A DNA stretch of 31,847 bases from CAYYWP01 sp050176585 (GCA_050176585.1 JBFXHX010000040.1:1-31847), one strand, 5' to 3'. Positions 1 to 8,673 are shown, counted from the stretch's first letter. Made by a program: numbers and translations. The notes: a model not told the origin generated them from the letters alone.

Positions 1-1032
1 CGAATAGGACAGATCGGCCTCGGGTACTGGGGTCCTAATCTGCTGCGCGCCATGCGCGAGGTGCCGCGCGCCCAGGTCGTCGCGCTGGCAGACTCGGACG
101 GCGGCCGACTGCCTCCGCAGTCCGCGCACGGCCAGGAGCTCTTCGTCACCCGCGACTACCGCGAGCTGCTCGGGCGGCCGGATGTCGACGCGGTGATCAT
201 CGCCGTACCGGCCGCGCTGCACGCCCGCATGGTCGGTGAAGCACTGGAGGCGGGGAAACACGTGCTGGTCGAAAAACCGCTGGCAATGACGGTCGCGGAC
301 GGCGCGGCCTTGGTCGCGCTCGCCGAACGGAACCGCCGCGTGCTGATGGTGGGCCACATCTTTCTCTACAATGCGGCCGTGCGCCGTCTGAAGGAGTACA
401 TAGCGAGCGGCGAGCTCGGCGACGTGCTGTACCTGTACGCGCAGCGGTTGAATCTCGGGCGGGTCCGGCAAGACGTCAATGCGCTGTGGAATTTCGGCCC
501 GCACGACGTCTCGATTCTGCTGTACCTGCTCGGCGCGGCGCCGCAAAACGTCAGCGCCCGGGGATTCGCCTATTTGCAACCCGACCTCGAGGATGTCGTG
601 TTCCTGACCGCGACCTTCCCCGGCGGCGTCTGCGCGCACGTGCACATCAGCTGGCTCGATCCGCACAAGGTCCGGCGCATGACCGTCGTGGGCAGCCGGA
701 AGATGGTGGTGTACGACGACGCGAGCGTCGACGCGCGCATCGTACTGCACGACCGCGGCGTGGATCGCGTGCCGACAGCCGATTCCCCCAGCGACTTCGG
801 GAGCTTCGCGGAGTTTCAATTGGCGCTGCGGCACGGCGATATCACGATCCCGGCGCTGAAGTTTCCCGAGCCGTTGCAGCTCGAGTGCCAGCACTTCGTG
901 GATTGCGTGACGGAGGGCCGGACGCCGTTGACCGATGGGCGACACGCGCTGGAGGTCGTCCGGGTGCTCGAGGCGGCCCAGCGCTCGCTCCGCGAGGACG
1001 GGCGCACCATTGCGCTCGAAGGTGAACGGTGA
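1..1032 (+). CDS. Gfo/Idh/MocA-family NAD(P)-dependent sugar oxidoreductase (5' end outside window)
   Basis: The frame is open to base 1, and the first visible residues carry the Rossmann motif GLGYWG (visible residues 6-11). The ATG at 52 is therefore internal and the true start lies only a few codons outside the window. A family-typical EKP motif sits at visible residues 91-93, followed by the GHIFLYN segment. The stop TGA (1030-1032) overlaps the next ATG, so translation is probably coupled. Family members oxidise or reduce nucleotide sugars in the cytoplasm. With an acyltransferase and a DegT aminotransferase directly downstream, the order matches wlbA-wlbB-wlbC/wbpB-D-E modules, in which this enzyme oxidises C3 of UDP-N-acetylglucosaminuronate. 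Family assignment is firm. The exact substrate is inferred from context only. Confidence 0.88.
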   Translation, partial: RIGQIGLGYWGPNLLRAMREVPRAQVVALADSDGGRLPPQSAHGQELFVTRDYRELLGRPDVDAVIIAVPAALHARMVGEALEAGKHVLVEKPLAMTVADGAALVALAERNRRVLMVGHIFLYNAAVRRLKEYIASGELGDVLYLYAQRLNLGRVRQDVNALWNFGPHDVSILLYLLGAAPQNVSARGFAYLQPDLEDVVFLTATFPGGVCAHVHISWLDPHKVRRMTVVGSRKMVVYDDASVDARIVLHDRGVDRVPTADSPSDFGSFAEFQLALRHGDITIPALKFPEPLQLECQHFVDCVTEGRTPLTDGRHALEVVRVLEAAQRSLREDGRTIALEGER

Positions 1033-1541
1033 TGGCGGGTGAGCTCGTGCAGCGGCATCCGTCCGTCGCCATCGACGAGGCGACGGCGACCCTGGGGGAG
1101 TTCGTCGTCCTCGGCGCGCCGCCGCGCGGTTGCGCGCCGGGAGCGCTGGAGACCGCGATCGGCCGGCGCGCCGTCATCCGCAGCCATACGGTGATATACG
1201 CCGGCAACGTCATTGGAGACGATTTCGAGACCGGCCATGGCGTGCTGATCCGCGAGCTGAACCGGATCGGTCGCGGCGTGAGCATCGGCAGCCACACGAT
1301 CGTGGAGCACCACGTGGAGATCGGCGACCGGGTGCGCATTCATTCGAACGCCTTCGTCCCTGAGTTCAGCGTGCTCGAGGCCGACGTCTGGATCGGCCCC
1401 GGAACGGTGCTGACCAATGCGCGCTATCCGCGTAGCGCGCGCGCCAAGGACGAGCTGCGCGGACCGCACCTCGAGACGGGCGCGATCATCGGCGCGCACG
1501 TCACGCTCTTGCCCGGGGTTCGCATCGGCGCCGGTGCCGTG
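1032..1541 (+). CDS. Hexapeptide-repeat acyltransferase (LbetaH fold), 3' end lost in gap
   Basis: ATG at 1032 overlaps the upstream stop (TGATG); a GTG at 1029 is the alternative start. About 170 residues are visible before the N gap. They show successive imperfect hexapeptides such as IGDDFE, IGRGVS, IGSHTI and IGDRVR, then IGPGTVLTNARYP and IGAHVTLLPGVRIG, the typical left-handed beta-helix of sugar N-acetyltransferases. Such enzymes transfer an acyl group from acyl-CoA to an amino sugar made by a neighbouring aminotransferase, which here follows directly. WlbB/WbpD-type proteins are about 190-200 residues, so perhaps 20-30 residues are missing in the gap. The acceptor sugar cannot be read from sequence. 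Confidence 0.85.
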
Positions 1542-1641
1542 NNNNNNNNNNNNNNNNNNNNNNNNNNNNNNNNNNNNNNNNNNNNNNNNNNNNNNNNNNN
1601 NNNNNNNNNNNNNNNNNNNNNNNNNNNNNNNNNNNNNNNNN
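1542..1641. other. Assembly gap (100 N)
   Basis: Exactly 100 undetermined bases, the usual placeholder for a gap of unknown size. It removes the C-terminus of the acyltransferase and the N-terminus of the aminotransferase. The aminotransferase resumes at a motif normally about 70-80 residues into the protein, so if both genes are intact the real gap should exceed about 250 bp. Confidence 0.95.
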
Positions 1642-2532
1642 GGGCCCGGTGACGAGGTGATCACGACGCCACTGACATTCATGGCGACCGTCGAAGCGAT
1701 CGTGCACGCGGGCGCGCGGCCTGTCTTCGCCGACATCGACCCGGCGACGTACAACCTGGACCCGAACCGCGTGGCGGCCGCCGTGACGCCGCGGACCCGG
1801 GCGATCCTGCCGGTGCACCTGTACGGCCGCCCGGCGGACCTCGACGCACTCGGCGAGCTCGCCGATCTCCATCACGTGGTACTGATCGAGGACGCGTGCC
1901 AGGCGCACGGCGCCCGCTGGCGCGGACGGCGCGTGGGTGGGTGCGGGGCGGCGGGCTGTTTCAGCTTCTATCCCGGCAAAAATCTGGGCGGCCTCGGCGA
2001 CGGCGGGATGGTGGTCACCAACGACGCGGACATCGCGCGACACGTCCGCGCGCTGCGCGATCACGGCCGCATGGCGAACAGCAAGTACCAGCACGCGCTG
2101 CTCGGCTTCGGCGAGCGGCTCGACGCGCTGCAAGCCGCGGTGCTGGCGGTGAAACTGCCCTATGTGGACGCATGGAATGCGCGCCGGCGCGAGATCGCGG
2201 CGCGCTATCGCACGCTGCTGGACGGCGCGCCGCTCACGCTGCCCGCTGCGGATGAGGAGACGGAGCCCGTGTACCATCAGTTCGTCGTACGGGTGGACCG
2301 CCGCGATGTAGTGCGCGCCCAGCTCAGCGAGCGCGGCGTGGCGACCGGAGTGCACTATCCGATCCCGGCGCACCGGCAACCCGCCTGCGGGAGCTTCGGC
2401 TTGCCGCCCGGCAGTCTGCCGGCGGCGGAACGCGCGGCGGATGAGATCGTCTCGCTGCCGATGTATCCCGAGCTGTCGGACGAGAACGTCGAGGCGGTCG
2501 CGCGCGCGCTGCGGGCTGCGCTGGCGAGCTGA
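1642..2532 (+). CDS. DegT/DnrJ/EryC1 (ArnB-type) PLP-dependent sugar aminotransferase, 5' end lost in gap
   Basis: The visible part begins at GPGDEVITTPLTF, normally roughly residue 75 of the family, and reads about 296 residues to the stop. The PLP-site acidic motif IEDACQAHGA is present, and the Schiff-base lysine lies in FSFYPGKNLGGLGDGG (AAA codon at 1978-1980). The C-terminal YPIPAHRQPA segment is also family-typical. These enzymes aminate keto-sugar nucleotides using glutamate. Lying after a Gfo/Idh/MocA oxidoreductase and a hexapeptide acyltransferase, it fits the amination step of a 3-acetamido sugar pathway (WlbC/WbpE-like). Its stop is 7 bases before the next GTG, so it probably shares an operon with the GT2 gene. 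Confidence 0.92.
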   Translation, partial: GPGDEVITTPLTFMATVEAIVHAGARPVFADIDPATYNLDPNRVAAAVTPRTRAILPVHLYGRPADLDALGELADLHHVVLIEDACQAHGARWRGRRVGGCGAAGCFSFYPGKNLGGLGDGGMVVTNDADIARHVRALRDHGRMANSKYQHALLGFGERLDALQAAVLAVKLPYVDAWNARRREIAARYRTLLDGAPLTLPAADEETEPVYHQFVVRVDRRDVVRAQLSERGVATGVHYPIPAHRQPACGSFGLPPGSLPAAERAADEIVSLPMYPELSDENVEAVARALRAALAS

Positions 2533-2539
2533 GTCCGCC

Positions 2540-3496
2540 GTGTACCGCGACAAGCGCATCGCCCTGGTCATCCCGGCCTTCAACGAGTCGCGCCTCATCG
2601 GGCCGACCCTCACCGCAGTACCGGAGGCCATCGATCGGATCATCGTGGTCGACGACGCGAGCACGGACGGCATGGGCCAGATCGTCCGCGAGCTCATGAC
2701 GCGCGATCCGCGGATCGAGTTGCTCCGACACGAGACCAATCGCGGATGTGGCGCCGCCATCGTCACGGGCTATCAGCACGTGCTGCGGAGCGATGCCGAC
2801 ATTGCCGTGGTCTGCGGCGGCGACAACCAGATGCCGTTGGAGCAGGTAGCGAACCTGCTCGATCCGATCATCGACGACGAGGCGGACTACGTGAAAGGGA
2901 ACCGCTTCATGCGCCGCATCGGCTCGTTGGCCGAGATCCCGGGCAACATGCCGCTGGCGCGAGTGGTCGGGAACATGATGATCACGATGCTGACCAAGAT
3001 CGCATCCGGCTACTACAAGGTCGCCGATGTGGTGGAGGGCTTCACCGCCATCAATCGCGAAGGCCTCGAGCGCGTGGACTGGGAGCGCGCCTGGCCGGGC
3101 TACGGCTATCCAATGGATTTCCTGATCCGCCTGAATGCCCACCGCCTGCGCGTATTGGATGTCCCGCGCCGGGCGATCTACTTGCCGGGGGAACGCCAGT
3201 CGCAGATCAAAGGGCTCCGCTACGCCCTGCGCGTCTCGCCGATGCTCTTGCGCGGGTTCTTCTGGAGGCTGTGGACCAAGTACATCTTGTGGGATTTTCA
3301 TCCGCTGGTGTTTTTCTTTTTTCTCGGCCTCACGCTGCTGCCGCTGGGCCTCCTCTTCGGGCTCTTTCTCGTGTGGCAGCAGCTGGCCGGCTACGGCGTG
3401 TCCGGGCCGCGGGCGATCCTCGCCGCCCTCCTCGTCATCACCGGCCTGCAATCGCTGCTGTTCGCGATGCTGTTCGATATGGAGGAATCGCGATAG
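2540..3496 (+). CDS. Membrane-associated family 2 glycosyltransferase (polyprenyl-phosphate sugar transferase-like)
   Basis: GTG at 2540 lies 7 bases after the aminotransferase stop and gives 318 aa beginning just before the GT2 nucleotide-binding strand (ALVIPAFNES, then VVDDAST around residues 36-42). The family DXD region appears as CGGDNQMP. The C-terminal quarter carries hydrophobic stretches with a run of phenylalanines (VFFFFLGLTLLPLGLLFG) and ILAALLVITGLQSLLFAML, predicting two membrane helices. This resembles GT2 enzymes that charge undecaprenyl phosphate or act on membrane-linked intermediates. Upstream frame without a start codon is excluded because it overlaps the aminotransferase. 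Donor and acceptor are unknown. Confidence 0.88.
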   Translation: MYRDKRIALVIPAFNESRLIGPTLTAVPEAIDRIIVVDDASTDGMGQIVRELMTRDPRIELLRHETNRGCGAAIVTGYQHVLRSDADIAVVCGGDNQMPLEQVANLLDPIIDDEADYVKGNRFMRRIGSLAEIPGNMPLARVVGNMMITMLTKIASGYYKVADVVEGFTAINREGLERVDWERAWPGYGYPMDFLIRLNAHRLRVLDVPRRAIYLPGERQSQIKGLRYALRVSPMLLRGFFWRLWTKYILWDFHPLVFFFFLGLTLLPLGLLFGLFLVWQQLAGYGVSGPRAILAALLVITGLQSLLFAMLFDMEESR

Positions 3497-3510
3497 CCGT
3501 GGCCGGACGC

Positions 3511-3539
3511 CTGAGCGTGCCCGCAGGATTGACGCTCAG
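3511..3539. terminator. Possible stem-loop after the GT2 gene
   Basis: An 8-bp perfect inverted repeat CTGAGCGT / ACGCTCAG (3511-3518 and 3532-3539) with a 13-nt loop starts 14 bases after the GT2 stop. There is no T tract, so an intrinsic terminator is only weakly supported. It could instead be an mRNA-stabilising hairpin. Confidence 0.3.
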
Positions 3540-3668
3540 CGCCTTGCGCTGCTCGGGAGCACCCGCAGGGACTGAGCGACGTACAGCACGTGCCACGCTT
3601 GCCATACGGCGGCCGTAGCCAATTCAGGGCTCCCGTAGCATTTCTCTCCGCGCGGCTGCAGCAGCGAC

Positions 3669-4496
3669 ATGGACATTCACCCGCTCTTCGGTCCGGTAGT
3701 GCTCGAACGGAACTGGGTTCCCGCCCCCAGCTATCTGCTCAGACGCGACCGCATCTTCCAACTCTTGGCCGGCAGCCAGCCCGGCCGACTGCTCGAAATC
3801 GGCTGCGGAGCGGGGGCGCTTCTGTTCGAGCTCGCCAGCCGGGGCTTTGATTGCGAAGCCTATGAAACGTCGCCAGAAGCGCTGGCGCTCGCGCGCTATG
3901 TCAACGAGCGCGTAGCCGGAGCGCGGCCTACGCTCTACAGCACCAAGCAACCGCACTGGCCGGCGCGTTTCGATTATCTATGCGCCTTCGAGGTTCTCGA
4001 GCACATCGACGACCATGCAGCGGCTTTGCGGGAGTGGCGCAGTTGGCTCACTCCCGGCGGGCGGCTGCTGCTGTCTGTCCCTGCCCACCAACACCGCTGG
4101 GGCATCGACGACGTATGCGCCGGCCACCTTCGTCGCTATGAGCGGAGCAATCTCGTCGCGTTGCTGGGCGGAGCGGGCTTCGCTGTGGAGCAACTCGACT
4201 GTTACGGGTTTCCACTGGCAAATTTGATCCGGCCGCTCCGTCGGCTCAAATTTCGACGGCGCATGAGAGCCGCTGCCGCTTCGGGATCAGCAGTGGACAG
4301 CGCACATCGCTATGGCCGCGATCACGCCGCCGATACGGAACAAAGCGGCATCGATCGCGCCACCGAGTCCAGGCTCTTCGGCATCTATCGCGGGGTGCCA
4401 GGTCGACTGGCCCTGCGGACCGCATTCGCGTTGCAACACCTATTCGTGAGCACGGAGCTCGGTACCGGCTATCTGGTATCGGCCCGTGCAAGCTGA
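3669..4496 (+). CDS. Class I SAM-dependent methyltransferase
   Basis: 275 aa. Motif I LLEIGCGAGALL is at about residues 41-52, an acidic motif II lies near CEAYETS, and the post-I region reads CAFEVLEHIDDH, typical of Methyltransf_11/23 proteins. HRWGIDDVCAGHLRRY resembles the region after motif III in methyltransferases of polysaccharide clusters. The C-terminal 70 residues are less conserved. The ATG at 3669 has no clear Shine-Dalgarno sequence, and 172 bp separate it from the GT2 gene. It runs toward the minus-strand glycosyltransferase ending at 4582. It probably methylates a sugar or lipid-linked glycan; the target is not visible. Confidence 0.85.
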   Translation: MDIHPLFGPVVLERNWVPAPSYLLRRDRIFQLLAGSQPGRLLEIGCGAGALLFELASRGFDCEAYETSPEALALARYVNERVAGARPTLYSTKQPHWPARFDYLCAFEVLEHIDDHAAALREWRSWLTPGGRLLLSVPAHQHRWGIDDVCAGHLRRYERSNLVALLGGAGFAVEQLDCYGFPLANLIRPLRRLKFRRRMRAAAASGSAVDSAHRYGRDHAADTEQSGIDRATESRLFGIYRGVPGRLALRTAFALQHLFVSTELGTGYLVSARAS

Positions 4497-4581
4497 ACGA
4501 GGCGCAACCAGCGCGCCGCTCAGGGCGTTGATCCCCTTGTCGATCAGCACGCGTGATGATGCGGTAAGCAACGCATCGGCT

Positions 4582-5712
4582 TCAGCCGCCGTGCGGCGCG
4601 GGCACGTGCGGTCGAATCCGGTTTTCCAATTCCCGGACCAACGGCGCGACGGTGCGCGCGGGATGCCACGCCTGGGCAGCGCGGCGGGCCGCGTCCCGGT
4701 ACCGGGCCAGCAACGCCCGATCGGCCGCAAGCGCTTTCATCGCGCCGGCGAGAGCCGCGGCGTCGCCCGCCGGAACGAAAATGGCAGAATGCCGCAGGAC
4801 GGCTCGCTGTGCCGGAGAGTCGAGCGTGATGATCGCGCACCCAGCAGCCGCCCCCTGGAATACCTTGTGCGGTACGACGCGCAACGCCTTCGGCGTGGCG
4901 CCGAAGATGCCGAGGCAGACATCGTGATTCGCTACGACTTGGGGCAGCCGATCCGCCGGTATCCAGTCGTACCAGGTGACGTCGACGTCGGGCCCCGCCA
5001 ACTCCTCCGTGCGCGCGCGATCCTGTCCGGTTCCGATCATCGTGAACCGTATGGGCAACAGCGCAAGCGTTCTCATGGCCTCGCCGATGATCGGCGCGCC
5101 GTGCAACGGGGTGAACAAGCCGAAAAACACAACGCCCATGGGCCGATCGGCAGATCGCGCTTCCGCGTGCGGTGAGCGCTGCTCGCCGACCGCATGCCAG
5201 TCCTTCGCCGCTCCGACGGGGACCACACAGGCGCGCGTCGCTGCGGCTGCTGCGAGTTGAGCGTTCTCCTGCGTGTCGAACAAGACGAGATCCGCTGCCG
5301 ATTCGGCTATGCGATCTGCCGCCGAAAGCACCGCGCTAGCAGCGCGCCCGAGCCCGCGATCCTCCGCGACCGCTTTGAGCGGAGCCATGTGATCGAGAAT
5401 GATCGTTGCGCGGGGCCAGCGGATGCGAGCCAGCACCACATCCAGCACGCCGAGATATCCCACGAGCACGGCACCGGGCGGCTCGATCGCCAGCGACCGC
5501 CAGAGCAGCCCGCACCACGCCGCGAGCATGCGACCCGCCCACCTGATGGCCGCGAGCGGCCGGTACGTGGCCTCGATCCGCTCGGCTGTCGAATCCGCCA
5601 GCGGTCGGTTCACGAGCTGAACTGTCAGCCCGCATGCGGTCAAGCCCTCGCGCAGGACGGCTATCCTCGGGTAACGGCGCTCGTCGTACGTGCCAAACAG
5701 GACGATCCTCAC
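4582..5712 (-). CDS. GT-B fold glycosyltransferase (GT4-like)
   Basis: 376 aa from a GTG at 5712, which overlaps the upstream gene's TGA stop by four bases (GTGA). The protein then opens with the GT-B strand VRIVLFGTYDERRYPR. The frame stays open further upstream, but that part is antisense to the flippase-like gene's own frame and is rejected. The C-terminal half has GVVFFGLFTPLHG, IPADRLPQVVANHDVCLGIFG and VPHKVFQGAAAGCAIIT, matching the nucleotide-sugar-binding region of GT4 enzymes. The four-base overlap predicts translational coupling with the flippase-like membrane protein, so both probably act on the same lipid-linked glycan. The sugar is unknown. Confidence 0.87.
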   Translation of the reverse strand: MRIVLFGTYDERRYPRIAVLREGLTACGLTVQLVNRPLADSTAERIEATYRPLAAIRWAGRMLAAWCGLLWRSLAIEPPGAVLVGYLGVLDVVLARIRWPRATIILDHMAPLKAVAEDRGLGRAASAVLSAADRIAESAADLVLFDTQENAQLAAAAATRACVVPVGAAKDWHAVGEQRSPHAEARSADRPMGVVFFGLFTPLHGAPIIGEAMRTLALLPIRFTMIGTGQDRARTEELAGPDVDVTWYDWIPADRLPQVVANHDVCLGIFGATPKALRVVPHKVFQGAAAGCAIITLDSPAQRAVLRHSAIFVPAGDAAALAGAMKALAADRALLARYRDAARRAAQAWHPARTVAPLVRELENRIRPHVPAPHGG

Positions 5713-6551
5713 GCCCGCATCCTCGTTACCGCGATCAACACCAGCTCCGTCAGCATGGTCATGATGCGGGCCATCACGCTCACCATGACCAGCATCGCCG
5801 GGCCCCCTGGAAGGAGGGCCACCAGCATCGCTTCGCGCACGCCGAGACCCGCCGGGACCGGTACGGCCAGAAAGCCGATCGTCCACGCCGCCGCGTAGCC
5901 CGCCACGATGTGGAGCAACTCCGGCGCCGACATCGACGCGAGCAGGCCGAAAGCCGCGCCTTGTAATGCCAAATTCACCAGCAAAACCACCCAGGTGACG
6001 AGCGCATGGCGCGGCGTGCCGATCGCCAGGCGGAGCGGCGTGAACATCGGCCAGCGCCGCAGGAGCCGGATGACGCACAGCAGCATGAGCGGCGCAAGCA
6101 CCCCGAGCGCCGCCGCTGCGCGGACGATCCGGGGCAGCTCCGGACGGAAAGCCAACGGGACGGCCAACACGGCGCCCGCGCACACCTGCAGCCCCGCTTG
6201 TGCGACGAAAGCGGCGGAGGATCGCAAAGCCGACACACCGCGCTCGTTCGCCAGGCCCACCTGTCCGATCGGCTGCCATATGCCCCCCGGCAGGTACTTT
6301 CCGAGTTGGGAAGAGAAATAATCCGCGCGGTGACGGCGAACGCGATCGTTCTCACCGAGCACTCGCAGCCACGCGGTCGACGAGAGCCAGAGACCCACCG
6401 CGATCAGGAGACCGGCGGCAGCGACGGCCCACGGGGCGGGCCACGCGATCACCACGCCACTCCTCATGTCCCGCGCGAGCACGGCGACCATACAACCGAG
6501 TGCCACAACGCCCAGGCCTCGCCATATCCAAGCTCGGAGACGAGCGCTCAT
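5709..6551 (-). CDS. Flippase-like integral membrane protein (UPF0104 / LPG_synthase_TM family)
   Basis: 280 aa from ATG at 6551 (MSARLRAW). About seven to eight hydrophobic segments are visible, including GLGVVALGCMVAVLA, WAVAAAGLLIAVGLWL, LGVLAPLMLLCVI and a C-terminal AMLVMVSVMARIMTMLTELVLIA (with a shortened quote: MLVMVSVMARIM). The motifs YFSSQLGKYLPGGIWQPIGQ and VPVPAGLGVREA are characteristic of the UPF0104/AglD-type family (K-P-G-x-W and PGG-G-RE signatures). Members are multi-pass proteins linked to lipid or polyprenol-glycan translocation or aminoacyl-lipid transfer. Coupling to a glycosyltransferase supports a role in a glycan-lipid pathway. An in-frame extension to 6677 lacks hydrophobic or family-like residues and is not preferred. 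Confidence 0.82.
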   Translation of the reverse strand: MSARLRAWIWRGLGVVALGCMVAVLARDMRSGVVIAWPAPWAVAAAGLLIAVGLWLSSTAWLRVLGENDRVRRHRADYFSSQLGKYLPGGIWQPIGQVGLANERGVSALRSSAAFVAQAGLQVCAGAVLAVPLAFRPELPRIVRAAAALGVLAPLMLLCVIRLLRRWPMFTPLRLAIGTPRHALVTWVVLLVNLALQGAAFGLLASMSAPELLHIVAGYAAAWTIGFLAVPVPAGLGVREAMLVALLPGGPAMLVMVSVMARIMTMLTELVLIAVTRMRA

Positions 6552-7343
6552 GCTATCGGCCCATCCCGCGCAGGCGTCAAAGCCGGCCCGAGCGGCGCGC
6601 GCAAGCCTTCCGCTGGCATCGAGAGCCGCCGGACGGCTGCAGCACGGGGAGAGTGCCCGCCGGACGCTGGCGCACACGCCGAAGGCCGCGTTTCCGGATT
6701 GCCGATGGTGCGGAGACGAGTCACAGGATAGACAGCGATCGCTTCACGCGCATCGCCGAACAACCGCTGCCATGCACAGCCCTCCCCCCATCCGCTGTCC
6801 GCCGCGTGCGACGCACGCTCGGGCCCTATACCCACGCCGTTCGCGGGAGTCGAGATGCGCGGCTGCGCGATCTCATTCGGACGAGGTCCGAGCGGCGGAC
6901 GCGAGAACACCGCTCTCGGCGGCGTCGCGCGCGCTCGGCCTTTGACGCGCTTTCCGCATCAGACGGCGTGCGCGTGCACTCGCAGATACTGAGCGAGCCC
7001 TGCGCTCGGACGAGTACGCCGTTGTTGCTCGCCCCTTGAGAATCTGCTCTATCGCGCGTGCGCCGCACCGAGACACAAACGGCCCGCCATACCCGCTCAG
7101 CACCGCCCATGCGCGACGCGTAATTTGCACGACCGGCGGTTACCCGAGAGAAGAGCGGACAGCTGTGGCGCACATCCACGGGAATTCGAGGCACGGGCGC
7201 CGCTGTTTCCACGTCCGTCAGTCCACGCCCCGTTGGCGTCACCGGCGTGTGGTCCGATCGACGCGGCCCGGCATGCCGGACGCTCGCGCGCTGCGTGCTC
7301 GACCCCGCGAGTTCGGATCGGTGTCGCACACCGGCTGCAGCAG
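6552..7343. other. Intergenic region between divergent glycosyltransferase operons; no gene recognised
   Basis: 792 bp between the start of the minus-strand flippase-like gene and the plus-strand GT4 gene. All open frames here are Arg/Ser/Ala-rich readings without recognisable domains and look like GC-rich shadows. A minus-strand TTGACG (6575-6580) is the best -35-like element but no good -10 follows. It should contain the two divergent promoters. I could not place them with confidence. Confidence 0.6.
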
Positions 7344-8558
7344 ATGAACATCTGTCTCGTCACGAGCAGCTTTCCGTTGGATTCCGCGGATGTGAATCAC
7401 GCGCCCTTCTTGGGCCCGGTCGTGAGGGTGCTCCAACAGGCCGGCCATCGGGTGACGGTGCTGACCCAAATGCGCACAGGCACGGGTCCAGAGGCGCCAG
7501 CAGCGGCCGATGTCGAATGCTTCCAGTGGCGGGGAGCGGCCAGCGACCGAGTGGCCGAGTTGAGTCTTGCTTCGCCGCGTGCCCTGATGTCGGCGGCCTC
7601 GCTCGTCTACGGCGGCATGCGCTCCGTCGGGCGCATGCGTACGACACATCGGGTCGACCTCTTCTTGTGTGCGTGGGTCATCCCATCCGGCGGCTATGCG
7701 CTTCTCGATCGGCTGCTCAGCGGCGCACGGACGCCGTACGTGGTCTGGGCCTTGGGCTCGGACGTGAACAAATACCGATCGAACCCGGTAGTCCGATTTC
7801 TGCTGAGGCAGATCGTCCGGCGTGCCGGTCACGCCTACGCGCATGGATTTCGCCTGCGCGATGATGTCCAGGCGATTACCGGCTGCGAATGTGAGTTCCT
7901 GCCCGTGTTCAGCCCCAGCAGGCTCGCCGACACCTGGTGCGAGCGCAAACGCACCGCCACGCCCGCGCGGTTCTTGTACGTCGGTCGACACGCACCGGTG
8001 AAAGGAACCGATGTCCTCGTGGACGCTGTGATCGCGTTGAAGCGCCTCGGCAATACCAATTACGCTCTCGATATCGTCGGGGAGGGCGCTCTGCGCTCGG
8101 AGCTCGAGCGCAGGATCGCGGCCGCCGACCTGACCGAGCAAGTCAGGTTCCGCGGCAAACTGTCGGACGAGGCCTTGCGCGACGCCTACTCCAGAGCCGA
8201 CTGTCTGGTCATCCCGTCCCGTTCGGAGAGCCTGCCGCTCGTATTGACCGAAGGGGTACAATACGGCCTGCCTGTGATCGTGACGGACGTCGGAGACATG
8301 GGGCATGTCGCAACACGCTACCGGCTCGGAGCTGTGGTACCTGCGGAGGCGCCGCTGCGCTTGGCCGACAGCATGAACCGCTTCATTGCCCATCCGTGGC
8401 GTTTGGACCCGCACTCCCGTGCTCAGCTGCTCGACGACTTGAGCTTCGAGCGCGCCGCCCCGAGGTTCCTGGAGCGGCTGCAAATGGTCTGTGACACAGC
8501 GAAGCAGCGCGCGCTGCACGCCGGATCACCAAAATCGGCCGCGCAACCACCGGCATGA
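7344..8558 (+). CDS. Glycosyltransferase family 4 (GT-B)
   Basis: 404 aa from ATG at 7344 (MNICLVTSSFPLDSADVNHA), a textbook GT4 N-terminus. Upstream in-frame sequence is Arg-rich and not family-like. The C-terminal domain shows FLYVGRHAPVKGTDVLVDA, then LVIPSRSESLPLVLTEGVQ containing the retaining GT-B E-x7-E motif, followed by GLPVIVTDVG. No signal peptide or membrane helices are apparent, so it is probably a cytoplasmic enzyme adding a sugar from a nucleotide donor to a lipid-linked oligosaccharide. It starts a plus-strand run with two methyltransferases. Donor specificity is unresolved. Confidence 0.93.
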   Translation: MNICLVTSSFPLDSADVNHAPFLGPVVRVLQQAGHRVTVLTQMRTGTGPEAPAAADVECFQWRGAASDRVAELSLASPRALMSAASLVYGGMRSVGRMRTTHRVDLFLCAWVIPSGGYALLDRLLSGARTPYVVWALGSDVNKYRSNPVVRFLLRQIVRRAGHAYAHGFRLRDDVQAITGCECEFLPVFSPSRLADTWCERKRTATPARFLYVGRHAPVKGTDVLVDAVIALKRLGNTNYALDIVGEGALRSELERRIAAADLTEQVRFRGKLSDEALRDAYSRADCLVIPSRSESLPLVLTEGVQYGLPVIVTDVGDMGHVATRYRLGAVVPAEAPLRLADSMNRFIAHPWRLDPHSRAQLLDDLSFERAAPRFLERLQMVCDTAKQRALHAGSPKSAAQPPA

Positions 8559-8598
8559 GCAGTCCTGTACGTAGCGGAGATCATCTGAGCACCCGTGT

Positions 8599-8661
8599 TC
8601 TCAGCATGTGCTGAGATTTCGGTGCTATGCACTCAGCAACTCCTGCGCCGCGGTGCAGGAG
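8599..8661 (+). promoter_or_regulatory. Structured leader with a hairpin covering the Shine-Dalgarno of the methyltransferase gene
   Basis: Two perfect inverted repeats lie in the 115-nt leader of the gene at 8674. One is an 18-nt palindrome, TCTCAGCA TG TGCTGAGA (8599-8616). The other is a hairpin with 7-bp arms CTCCTGC / GCAGGAG (8640-8646 and 8655-8661). The 3' arm of the second contains AGGAG, the likely Shine-Dalgarno 12 nt before the ATG, so folding would hide it. A weaker GGAAG lies nearer the start. The structure is seen; the regulatory role is inferred. Confidence 0.4.
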
Positions 8662-8673
8662 CATGGAAGCACT

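Noticed and set aside
52..54. ATG at 52 as start of the oxidoreductase
   Set aside because: The frame is open to base 1 and encodes the essential GLGYWG nucleotide-binding motif before this ATG.
5713..6279. Long N-terminal extension of the minus-strand GT-B gene, giving 565 aa
   Set aside because: It is antisense-frame overlap with the flippase-like gene on the same strand and is Arg/Gly/Ala-rich without domain content; the GTG at 5712 with GTGA overlap starts the recognisable GT-B fold.
6552..7343. Possible small genes in the 792-bp divergent region
   Set aside because: All frames are Arg/Ser-rich with no ribosome-binding site or domain; a search against protein databases would be decisive.
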